DNA from: Flavobacterium tructae
GTDB lineage: Bacteria > Bacteroidota > Bacteroidia > Flavobacteriales > Flavobacteriaceae
Direction: 5' to 3'
Length of the DNA stretch: 64,000 nucleotides
Assembly: GCF_002217475.1 (NCBI RefSeq)
Contig: NZ_MUHH01000003.1
Location: 107,519-171,518 of the forward strand
Position 1 is the first letter of the stretch; each line of letters opens with the position of its first letter. Of this stretch, positions 56,301-61,961 are shown piece after piece. The notes beneath the pieces were generated by a model, which worked only from the letters and a program-made list of their open reading frames with translations, did no database searches and had not been told where the DNA came from. A program made the translations under genes and the position numbers.

Positions 56301-59300
56301 GTCTCTTACTTGATAAGAATAGCTAATATTTGGATCTAAACCGGAATATAATGAAGTTGTTGACCAACCTAAATTATTAAAATTGTACTCATATCCGCCT
56401 GAACCTCCTGCTCCAACTAACTGTACACTACCATTTTTAAGACCATTACAAGTAATTTGTGTTAGATTAGCAGTAACTGTTGGATTTGTAATAGGACTTA
56501 TTGTAGCATCTATATAAGCTTTACATCCTTTAGAATCTGTAATTTCAAAAGTATAAAGTCCGGCTGTTGGTGCAGGATAATTAAACGTATTACCTGTAAC
56601 ATTTACACTGGCACCGTAAGCACCTGCATCTTTTTTAACTTTATAAGTATAGGCTGCAACTCCATCTGTAATGTCAACTTTAATCGTTGCATTTGGAGTT
56701 GTACAATCCAATGTTTTTGTAATAGAAGCTGCTGCTTTTAACTCAGGAGCAATTACAATTCCGTTTATGGTAACCGGACAATTATTACTGTCAGTAACTG
56801 TAATAGTATGTGTTCCTGCTCCAACATTTGTAAATGTATTGCTGGTTTGTGCAGGTGCACCATTTAAACTATACGTTAGAGCTCCTGTACCTGTAGCCGT
56901 AACAACAAGAGTTGCTCCTTTAGTCCCGGTAACGCAATAATCACTAGTAGCAGCTAAAGATGCTGTTGGCATTGTTGGTGCAACAACATTAACCTGTGCA
57001 GATGCGCTTGAAGAACATGTATATGCATCACGTGTTACAACTGTATAGGTACCGGTAGGAACATTTGCAAATACGCCAGAATTCTGGAATGCAGTTATTA
57101 CCGTAATACCATTTGCTGCTCTTAATTCATATTGATATGCTGGTGTTCCACCTCCTGCAACTGCTGTAATAGTTGCTCCTGTAGTACAAGTAGCAGTTTT
57201 TGTAACACTTGCCGTAATTGTTAATGCAGCAGGAGTACCTACTGGCTGATCGAATGGAAAACTACAAGTTCCGGCTTTATTATCATAACGAATTAAAATA
57301 TTATACGTTTTACTCGTCAAGTTTTTAACTGTAACCGGTGAAGTTTTAGAATTTACCCATGTTGCACCATTATCTAAAGAGTAATCAAAACCATAAGTGG
57401 CATCAAAATTTTGTGCAGATAAGGTAATTTCTCCATTATTAGCACCATTACAGGTTACATCTTTATGACCTACGATTGAAGCTTTAAATGCTTTATCTGT
57501 TCCAATAACAATTGGGAAATCTTTCTCAGCTCCACAAACCTCCGGAATCTGACGTACCCAAATATCATCAACCGCTAAATCATTACCAGAAATAACCTGG
57601 CTGTATGATAAGATAACAAAGTCAAGAGAAGTATTATTTCCAGGATTTAATGTTAATACCTGGCCGCTTCCAAGATCAGTTGTATTATGCCATTTCTCAT
57701 CTCTAGGAATACTTTGTGTATCCTTTGATGCTCCTGGTATAAGAACTCCGTTTTTCTGAAGTTGTATGGTTAATCTTGGAGAAGGTAAATTATTATTTTT
57801 ACTTAATAAATTAAGCATATAAAGTGATACCTGTATGTCCTGATTTGGAATAACGTCATTGATGGTTTTTTTATACAAAACACCACCTATTGGTACCACA
57901 CCTCCAACATTAACGGCTAAAAATCTTCCGTCTTTTATTTGTGGTGTATTATTAATAACTGCCGTATTATCTTTAGGCAGATTCCAGTTAAAACCTGCTA
58001 CGTGCTGTGGCAACAGAGCCTGAGTCACAACATATTCCCCATCATTAAGCAAAATTGGCATATAACCTCCAATACCGCAATCTTCTACAGCATCTTGCTT
58101 TTCCCAACAATAATTAGGGTGAATACCCGGAGTTGTTGTATCTGGTCCTCTGCCAAAATCCTCTGTTAACAAGTTACTGTAAGTAGGTACCGTAGTAACT
58201 TTGTATTTAACTTTTATAGTATGTGTTCCTGAAGGAACATTTGTAAAGACATTATTTGTAATTGGCGTGTTAGGCGTTCCGTTAATATAATACTCGTACG
58301 TATAATTATTTGACGGATTTGTAACCGTAACCGTAGTTGATGCCATACCATTACACCCAAAAACAGGATCAGCCACTGTGATCGTTGGATCGGCAGGTTT
58401 AGGATCTAAAGTAACCTGATAAGGAATTTCGAATATACATCCTAAAGCGTCTTTAACCTGTAAAATAAAATTACCCGGCAACACGTCTTTTTCATTTGAT
58501 GCCTGCCATGTAAGACCACCATCAAAACTAAATTGATAAGCAGGAGTTCCACCCTGAACGTTATTGATACGCAGTTTTCCTCCCTGGTTTGCACCGCTAC
58601 CGTCAGGTAGTGTACATCCGGCCAAAGCCGCAACTCCGGCAGAAGCCGAAATAGCAGAAGTTGGTCCTGTAATTGTTATCTTTTGTATAGGATCTGTACA
58701 ATACTTGATTGGCGTTCCTATACCGTATCTTACAACTACGTCATAAGTTCCCGGCTGTAAATTAGAAAAAACAGGATTAGATTGAAAAGTTACACCACCA
58801 TTAATACTATACCCCATTGTGTACCCGTTTGCTCCGGCAGTAAGTTTTACTTCTATCTTAGAGCTTCCATCATAACAATTACTATTGGTATGATCAATAG
58901 TATAAGCAGGTTTTGCATTATCAGGAACTGTAATTGTTCTTACTATGGTACAGTTGTTTTTATCTACAATTTTAATGGTATAAAGTCCCGGAGCTGTTAC
59001 CACAAACTCATTACTGGTTTGAAAAACAGTATCGCTGTTTATAAAATAGTTGTAAGGTGAATTACCTCCTTCTGTTGTGATTCTGATTTTTCCATCACTA
59101 CATGCAGTAAGAGGTTCTACTAAAGCAACTGTCGCTTTATACTCATTCCAAACCTTACCAACATATATGTACTTAGTATCTTTACAACCATCATCTGTTG
59201 TAACTTCTACGACATAATTCTGGTCTGTATTTAAATTATCAAAAGTATATTCAGAATCCGGCACCGGTCCAACATTCGATAATAAAGTTCCATTATTATA

Positions 59301-61835
59301 AAGTTTATAATAATATTGTGCATTAGCATCGTTTACAGCTACTTTAATTTTACCTTTTTCACCATAACACAATGGCTGTGTTACCTCTTGTACTACGTTA
59401 AAATTCCTTTGTCTGATTTGAATATTCGGAACTGTAAAAATACACGTGTTACCTGTTACACCTGCCAGTCTTATATATACTGTATAGAAGCCCGCAGTCG
59501 TAACATTAAATACATTACTAGCCTGATAAGTTGTTCCATTAATACTGTACTCATATCCGGCAGGAACACCTCCTACTGTAATCGTACCTGGTTTACCGCA
59601 AATAATGTCCGTATGTTTCTCTGTAGGACTTAATGAATTGGTGAAAACATTAAAATAAAAACGGTTAAAACAACCACCGGCATAGTTTAATGTTAATCGA
59701 TATTGTCCGGCAATTTTAGCCAAATAATTTGGTCCCGTTGCAACCTGAGTCCACGAACAAGAAGTTCCTTCGTTAGCACAATTTGGACTACTTGGCGCTG
59801 TACAGCTTGCTTCATCTAGTTTTTCCCAAACAAGGGTAGAACCATCTGAGATATGCGTTTCAATTAGTCTCGAATCATTTGCACCACATAAGAAAAGATT
59901 AGGTAACTCTTTTCCATTATTTGGACAAATTAAGACCTCTCCTTTATACGGAGCTTTTGCATAAGGAATTACAGGGTTGGTATTTGTAGCACCAAATCTG
60001 GTTACTGTAATAGCCTGATAAATTGATCTACAAGGTGCCGCAGCCAAATTGTATACATAATAAGTTCCCGGATCTTTAACAGTAAGTGTCTGTCCTGTTC
60101 CGATTTGTTTTGTACGGGCTTCGTCACTATACCAGGTATAACTTGTATATCCGTTTGCTGCAACTAAATCTACAGTGTCTTTACATAAAGTAACGTTTGC
60201 TGTATACTTACAACCATCAACACCTACTAAAAAGTTAGTCGCTTTTGGAGTTAATATACATCCTGTATTAGTATTGACACTCGGATCATCTGAAATTTGG
60301 AAATCAGGATTTAAAGTTCCTTTGTAAGTGGCATATGCAGAGTTATCGATACTATTAGAACATGCTTCACTCAAGGAATTACAATCCGGAACAACTTTAA
60401 CTTTAAAGCTGATCACTTTTTCTGTTAGAGTATTGGCTTTAACAATAGATTCGTCTACTTTAAAAACAATGCTTCTGGTTGCAGGATCATAACTTTGCAC
60501 CGTTACTCCCGTTGGCAGCGGGTTTAAATCTGCAGGGTAATTAAATATAATATTAATTGGCAGCTGATCTCTAATGGTTAAAGATTTAGCATCATCATTA
60601 CCTGAGTTTCTAATACCAATTTCATAATTTAATTGTTGCCCTAATACTACATTCTGGCCTCCAATATCCGTTCCTGCCGAATTTTTAACAATTTTCGTCA
60701 GTACAATATGAGGCTCAATAATATCTACTGCAAATGCATTAAAATAATAAAAGTAAACGTCCTGAGTACTTCCTAATCTAATATTTGCCGAAGTCTCATT
60801 ATTATCAATAACAATACCTCCCGGTTTCAAAAGGGTACCGGGGTTATTAATATTTAAAATACCCGCATCATACCCTAAGGTGTTAGTACTGGCAGGGTTT
60901 CGATTTAAGAAATCTTCTGTTTTATCCGTAGCCGGATCAACGTAAGTTACACTACTATTAAAGAAGTTATTTGAAGCTCTGATAGCTGTATTTGCTGCAT
61001 TTGTAGCACTAATTGGAATTCCGTTAATTTGCAGATAATCCCCTGCAATCGGCTGATCCCCCTCTAAAGCAGCAAAAGCGAATTTTACACGAACCGGACC
61101 TTTAGGAATGGTCTTGAACCCTGAAACAGGAATATCTAAAGTAGTTGCCCCTCCAATTCCGCTAAAACCGTCAAATGATGTAATGTATTTAGCTGGCAAA
61201 GTTGGGTCTTCATAAACGATAAAAATAGACCAACCTGCTGATAAACCTGTTCCTCCATTAGAACCTTCACTAGACTTAACATTTGCAACGGTATACAAAC
61301 CTTGTGCATTAGCCTGTCCGGTCACTAAAGAAGTAATATCTGCATAACATGCATATGCTTTGTTATTGTCACCACCAATTGGGGCTGCATTAGCATCATA
61401 CACGATCTGACCTGTAATATCATTATAACCACCTGTTGGTAGTTTAAGCTTTACTTTTTCAATGCCTGTACGATCATTTTGCTGTAGGATCGCTCCCCAA
61501 TACAAACCTGCATAAACAATTTTATAACAAGCCGGTTTTGGTACAGTTAAAGTCGCACTACTCGAACTGAAAGTACTGTTGTCATTATCGATATCAATAT
61601 ATTCCATACTGAAATCAGAATTGTATCCGGAACCATTATAGGCATCTTCCGGATCCCTGTTATTGGTATTTCTATTTAGAATATTATTACCAATAAGCAA
61701 CATGTCTCCTTTTAGCCTCTTGTCAAATCTCGGAGTAAATGACTTAAGATTCTGAGAAATTACAACGTAACTTTGAAAAAAAATCAAAGCTAATAAAATC
61801 AATCTTAGGTTAGTAGGTTTTTTCATAATCTTCAT
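44346..61835 (-). CDS. sprB: giant SprB-like gliding adhesin, T9SS type B sorting domain
   Basis: This 5829-residue protein has a signal peptide (LILLALIFFQSYVVISQ). An N-terminal adhesin-like region follows to about residue 370, then a DUF11-like domain (about 375-500; IRNSGNDDAKSLTIRDQLP). Dozens of SprB repeats of about 75-85 residues run to about residue 5700, with recurring CNG at the start, GGxxPYxYS in the middle and DANGC near the end. A ~220-residue non-repeat insert lies at about 1215-1435. Residues 5742-5829 form the gliding-motility C-terminal domain (NYFTPNGDGVYDTWGPGC to FVGHFTLYR), the type B sorting signal for T9SS. SprB moves along the cell surface in gliding. The start could also be the ATG three codons on. 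No frameshift is seen in 17.5 kb. Confidence 0.95.
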   Translation of the reverse strand: MKIMKKPTNLRLILLALIFFQSYVVISQNLKSFTPRFDKRLKGDMLLIGNNILNRNTNNRDPEDAYNGSGYNSDFSMEYIDIDNDNSTFSSSSATLTVPKPACYKIVYAGLYWGAILQQNDRTGIEKVKLKLPTGGYNDITGQIVYDANAAPIGGDNNKAYACYADITSLVTGQANAQGLYTVANVKSSEGSNGGTGLSAGWSIFIVYEDPTLPAKYITSFDGFSGIGGATTLDIPVSGFKTIPKGPVRVKFAFAALEGDQPIAGDYLQINGIPISATNAANTAIRASNNFFNSSVTYVDPATDKTEDFLNRNPASTNTLGYDAGILNINNPGTLLKPGGIVIDNNETSANIRLGSTQDVYFYYFNAFAVDIIEPHIVLTKIVKNSAGTDIGGQNVVLGQQLNYEIGIRNSGNDDAKSLTIRDQLPINIIFNYPADLNPLPTGVTVQSYDPATRSIVFKVDESIVKANTLTEKVISFKVKVVPDCNSLSEACSNSIDNSAYATYKGTLNPDFQISDDPSVNTNTGCILTPKATNFLVGVDGCKYTANVTLCKDTVDLVAANGYTSYTWYSDEARTKQIGTGQTLTVKDPGTYYVYNLAAAPCRSIYQAITVTRFGATNTNPVIPYAKAPYKGEVLICPNNGKELPNLFLCGANDSRLIETHISDGSTLVWEKLDEASCTAPSSPNCANEGTSCSWTQVATGPNYLAKIAGQYRLTLNYAGGCFNRFYFNVFTNSLSPTEKHTDIICGKPGTITVGGVPAGYEYSINGTTYQASNVFNVTTAGFYTVYIRLAGVTGNTCIFTVPNIQIRQRNFNVVQEVTQPLCYGEKGKIKVAVNDANAQYYYKLYNNGTLLSNVGPVPDSEYTFDNLNTDQNYVVEVTTDDGCKDTKYIYVGKVWNEYKATVALVEPLTACSDGKIRITTEGGNSPYNYFINSDTVFQTSNEFVVTAPGLYTIKIVDKNNCTIVRTITVPDNAKPAYTIDHTNSNCYDGSSKIEVKLTAGANGYTMGYSINGGVTFQSNPVFSNLQPGTYDVVVRYGIGTPIKYCTDPIQKITITGPTSAISASAGVAALAGCTLPDGSGANQGGKLRINNVQGGTPAYQFSFDGGLTWQASNEKDVLPGNFILQVKDALGCIFEIPYQVTLDPKPADPTITVADPVFGCNGMASTTVTVTNPSNNYTYEYYINGTPNTPITNNVFTNVPSGTHTIKVKYKVTTVPTYSNLLTEDFGRGPDTTTPGIHPNYCWEKQDAVEDCGIGGYMPILLNDGEYVVTQALLPQHVAGFNWNLPKDNTAVINNTPQIKDGRFLAVNVGGVVPIGGVLYKKTINDVIPNQDIQVSLYMLNLLSKNNNLPSPRLTIQLQKNGVLIPGASKDTQSIPRDEKWHNTTDLGSGQVLTLNPGNNTSLDFVILSYSQVISGNDLAVDDIWVRQIPEVCGAEKDFPIVIGTDKAFKASIVGHKDVTCNGANNGEITLSAQNFDATYGFDYSLDNGATWVNSKTSPVTVKNLTSKTYNILIRYDNKAGTCSFPFDQPVGTPAALTITASVTKTATCTTGATITAVAGGGTPAYQYELRAANGITVITAFQNSGVFANVPTGTYTVVTRDAYTCSSSASAQVNVVAPTMPTASLAATSDYCVTGTKGATLVVTATGTGALTYSLNGAPAQTSNTFTNVGAGTHTITVTDSNNCPVTINGIVIAPELKAAASITKTLDCTTPNATIKVDITDGVAAYTYKVKKDAGAYGASVNVTGNTFNYPAPTAGLYTFEITDSKGCKAYIDATISPITNPTVTANLTQITCNGLKNGSVQLVGAGGSGGYEYNFNNLGWSTTSLYSGLDPNISYSYQVRDSKGCTSAVGNITLTQPTAVSGTIGATIIKCGTPSTVPAVVTVTGSGGTGAYTYSFNGTANFTTTNTYSTTAAGTVTAYVRDANNCQFGPLSITIGALEPITDITIVDSGYDCSTVPAGGRVTLTAVKTGSTANVIYQIISGPAGFNPATNTTGNFTSLTPGDYIFQATDTATNCSFTKGHTIKATSDIITGGSVLTSIQCFGSTGTIEFTVNGVKANGYDYVIKNAANTIIQQATGVSAATTTVAVPTAQPVGAYTITATDRLTKCQSSYTVTLTQSAAAVDVTAVATTVNCNKFTAEITATGAGGTPNYTYAVARQSAPVPAVYASNNVLTVDTVNGTVLNWVVYIKDANGCLDNVPVKIDVDAKPVITSVVVDNQCQTGSVSSFTITATATGLVPLTYSIDGTNFQTSNTFTVSAGSYTVTVKDKNGCTTAAAVPVVVYPKVGALAEVTKELDCSATPNATIKVDISGGKTPYTYTVAKGSGTPGGVINVTGTSFTISVASANADKYTFAITDANGCTTATSATVAPIAPPTVTAVKVDASCNGSATGTVQLTGANGSGGYTYSKDNVTFAAASLFENLLAGNYTFYVKDSKGCTGSVNVTIGEPVKLTASATATNFTCSVTNTKQSATVTITATDGTAPYTYSFNGSGYTAANTLTVNDNGADQIISYSVKDAKGCTTAVQQITIKKLDPPVIVSISGSAILCSPAASTTSTVTVTTTNGVGALAYVITAPASATSNVTGATTGVFTGLVADTYTFKVTDANGCFAIQSYTVLPLTPIAVAESKLSDVLCKGGNTGSAKFSISGFSATGNYAVVITSTPAGLPYTNVTTGDVITLNGLVAGTYNLEVTDNTTNCKANKSITITEPVNPLGGTLTIVNANCNVPNAQVTVNATGGTPTYSYAFVHNNVAPVSTDYKSSNTANLDPAISDWDVWVKDANGCVIKLDAAIIKDAVPDVTASVTNQCTSTGTSFSIKAVGTGGIAPLTYSISSGVAPSPADTFTVTSPGTYVITVKDANNCTDTVTVTVNSVLTASAVLVKDITCAAPVNATITVNAGGGLAPYTYLVSTDGVTFGTSPDLIGNTFTTNTAGDYYFQVTDASGCTKITNKVVVTSPQTVTGTAAKVDPTCNGYTDGSVTLTATAGVSPFTYSIDGGTTFVTTKVFGGLASGTYTYVVKDAKGCTSVPATITLVNPAPIVVNIVRNAILCNLNTPGSFDVNVTSGGTAPYVYTLYDNAFTQIATYTETSTVNPTPVYKFAGLNFGDYYITVVDANGCEYRSGKLRIETPPYLKMSAVADSNNCATGVNVTVTTSGGTPDYKYSIFGQPLTESPAQTSPTYTFLGLKHGTTYFLQVKDINDCISILEFTTPPPPSSIKVTGTTVTDVTCNGTSTGILTFTVRDFDPSITTVNYEVLNALTLLPVSPAINSTLTGPLGGPVSGTISTLKAGNYVLRVTEAGGTLCSTTFSFTVSQPVQPLKTTITKNVNATCNVGAQVTLTTIGGTGPYEYAAGAPGFTPTTFGTSNVLVLDYTTRQNWDIVVRDAKGCIDRVNTTIGLDPSPVIALSVVNKCVAEGAYVVRVSLTTAGISPYEISVNGGVYAPVTITTAVPYDVTGLNSGLNTIKIKDANGCVDTKSITIDKPLGVTPVITALPTCANNDGVITLTPIGGAGPFTYSIAPPVGTVVGNVISGVPAGTYTITITDTNTLCTATAPVELSAPTPVDFDAVVTNATCNGSRNGTITVNLAAGSDNPVYTYSILPVPLGMVQTNNVFSNLPADTYTITVFSGRGCSASKPFTVGQPLILDATAAVTDYACNASNVAQPAVVTVNVTAGTGTAPYKYNFDGSANYFDANTLTVLDNGAVQTIHYYVKDANGCLFDNTVTVNPYQKITDLTFTGAAITCNAPATSITVTVAGGYAITKYEIVSPTASAVNNGTVNVFNGLLPGTYVFKVTDANGCSFQKSLTIKPVTNITVSGQLIKDVSCNEVAATPNGSVEFTVGNFAGTYTYSINGVAVAGTHTNPKVTLTNLAVGNYKIDVVDVATGCVATANVDVSEPATPLLLTLVSNVNANCNFGAKVSVVGSGGTPGYTYAYAVSPTAPAAGAYNTSPSAVLDPSKVWIAYVKDANGCIAQLPLTIATDPLPSIDPITGVCYDGSPVNVTLVGHGVGPLTYSIGNGFKTSPDFVLNAPGSYTFYVRDANGCDATTPYVYQLDQKLLLDAVLQDLTCAAPNMATVTLTATQGSTVYTNYEVSFNGGGFTPTTSPYTTNIAGTYTFRVTDSKNCQSVSKPVVVNPIVMPTIATSEFNVSCNGGNDGSITITAGSGLAPYEYSIDGTTYQASNIFGTLGQGSYTVYVRDAKKCVVSKTVSISEPTILNATAAVTPFGCTVTNTPQDAVVTLTATNGTPGYKYSFDNGVTFGDASTLNVSTITAPRTVFYVVIDANGCRVSGNVTVNPYTPPTDMNITATPIYCNTMGGVSTATVNTVTGGVGPYKYEIVSPAAAVTNNTTGIFPGLLPNTYQIKVTDANGCSTTKAIVIKESDKIKATTQLLTDVLCNGGSTGTASFVVSGYITPADYIYSLAPVAGTATKTGDVISYTGLAAGKYTFTVVDRISGCQDQVVDFEIKEPSILDFTSTATNTNCNNKTAQITITATGGTPAYRYAAVVSLSAAPTVFGTNNVITVDTNNGANRNWDIYVQDLNGCPVMKTQTIVEDALPTTPSVAPFSQCPDPLNGTYTFTITGVTGVAPIEYSIGGGFQSSPTFTVSTSGTYDVTVKDGNGCEVKTTAVVNIFPALALDVKITALPDCNTNNGAITATASGGSTPANYSYSLNGNFGQTSGIFTNIGPGNHTITVTDVTTGCTRTVKFEIIPATPIKGFTLAHTDVTCNTFTNGTITATIDETGGNDNPIYYYSITAGPVLRPNQTSNVFTGLPKGQYTVTVTSGRGCKDLEDVEIFEPAPIVVSNVVFTQFGCTAGTNTNTNATITVNTVTGGSGKYVLYQFMKNGVEVQNSTSNTYTVFDLAGGIYTVNVFDDKGCVGSSTSVIDIKPFISLDDVTVTVDKDITCVNNEDITVKAVVTGGTPTPTQIVYTIKGIGGSTFTDTNTTGVFTALPIGNYLITVENSLTGCKIEKAHYVTNPNTFEIKATPVVAEICFGTADGSVNLTFVDNQKLPSDDAGIFDYTITGPVNVPLTRSANAGPVSITGLRAGQYTVNATLVGKPYCSVSTIFSIGQPTAALVVTTTKSEITCVAGNNDGEISATATGGWDTNYQYELVLNGAVIANNTDGNFTGLSAGNYTVNVKDGKGCQASATQSLKIPDPIVVSATATASVLPCFGDRSGIITVNPPTGGQGSNYMYTLNMLSENPVVSSGPQSNPVFTGLPAGTYSITVTDGFTCSATSANVVITEPTEVVPSLVLATTQTCNTQSTLTLSATGGSGPYTYSTDQTFTTTTGSFATSVTFAVPVGKYQYYVKDAKGCVAKISNEVKIDPLEPLVIELDVTNAVVKCMGEATGVIVANAKGGLGNYIYTLENTAGGVVRPAQPTGRFEDLPIGTYVVKVASGDCPATSGAIEIKQPATAIQATFTPTNVSCFGESNGQIVVAATGGTGVIKYAISPDLDQFDVKNTFDKLAPGKYTVIAQDENGCYVIDEIEITQPKPLIVTELPNSMIPEVCKGDKDGAFSIEVKGGTAPYSVSLDNKNGTYTQGTATQTIFDFTNLSGGVHTVYVKDAQGCVNEFVENMPLPVVLDPTTVTNYDCVNNAQTNMVTVSVDESNTDLTQIDYSLDSDVGPWQAANIFTNIAPGTHYIVARHTNGCKVPTASFEIRAYEKLTLAESTGKPEMNIISVTAAGGAPAYEYSFNGEPFTSSNKYKIYKTGDYVVVVRDQNGCTATITVHAVYVDVCLDNYFTPNGDGVYDTWGPGCTNIYNNLEFSIFDRYGRVIAKYRYGQKWDGRYNGAELPSGDYWYVLKLNDEKDAREFVGHFTLYR
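46500..57250 (-). repeat. six higher-order repeat units of about 1.75 kb inside the sprB-like gene
   Basis: A landmark of the form N-W-D-x-x-V-x-D-x-x-G-C preceded by a CN...GGTP block occurs five times, near 55270, 53510, 51690, 49950 and 48230. The intervals are 1.72-1.82 kb. Matching flanks extend the series to six units. Each unit holds about seven distinct SprB repeats in a fixed order. Units have diverged well beyond recent tandem duplication. Confidence 0.8.
57530..58190 (-). other. non-repeat domain inserted in the SprB array
   Basis: Residues of about 1215-1435 lack the SprB pattern. They read like a secreted beta-sandwich: FGRGPDTTTPGIHPNYCW, then an aromatic-rich stretch, LTIQLQKNGVLIPG, TSLDFVILSYSQVISGNDLA and VDDIWVRQI. 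The closing VDDI element is common in jelly-roll/MAM-like carbohydrate-binding domains. The boundaries cut into a SprB repeat. Confidence 0.6.
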
Positions 61836-61961
61836 TTTGTTTTTGCCTTCTCTTTTATTTTTTAAGGGGCGTTAAAAAATAAATCAAAGCATTCTGAAAC
61901 ATTTATAATAGATGTCCTTCTCAAAAATAAAAAGGACGGGGCTTTATTCTCAATAATTATA

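Noticed and set aside
47590..56940. Plus-strand open frames opposite the sprB-like gene
   Set aside because: They are rich in Val/Thr and mirror the Thr/Val/Gly codons of the repeats on the coding strand. None has a start signal or family motif.
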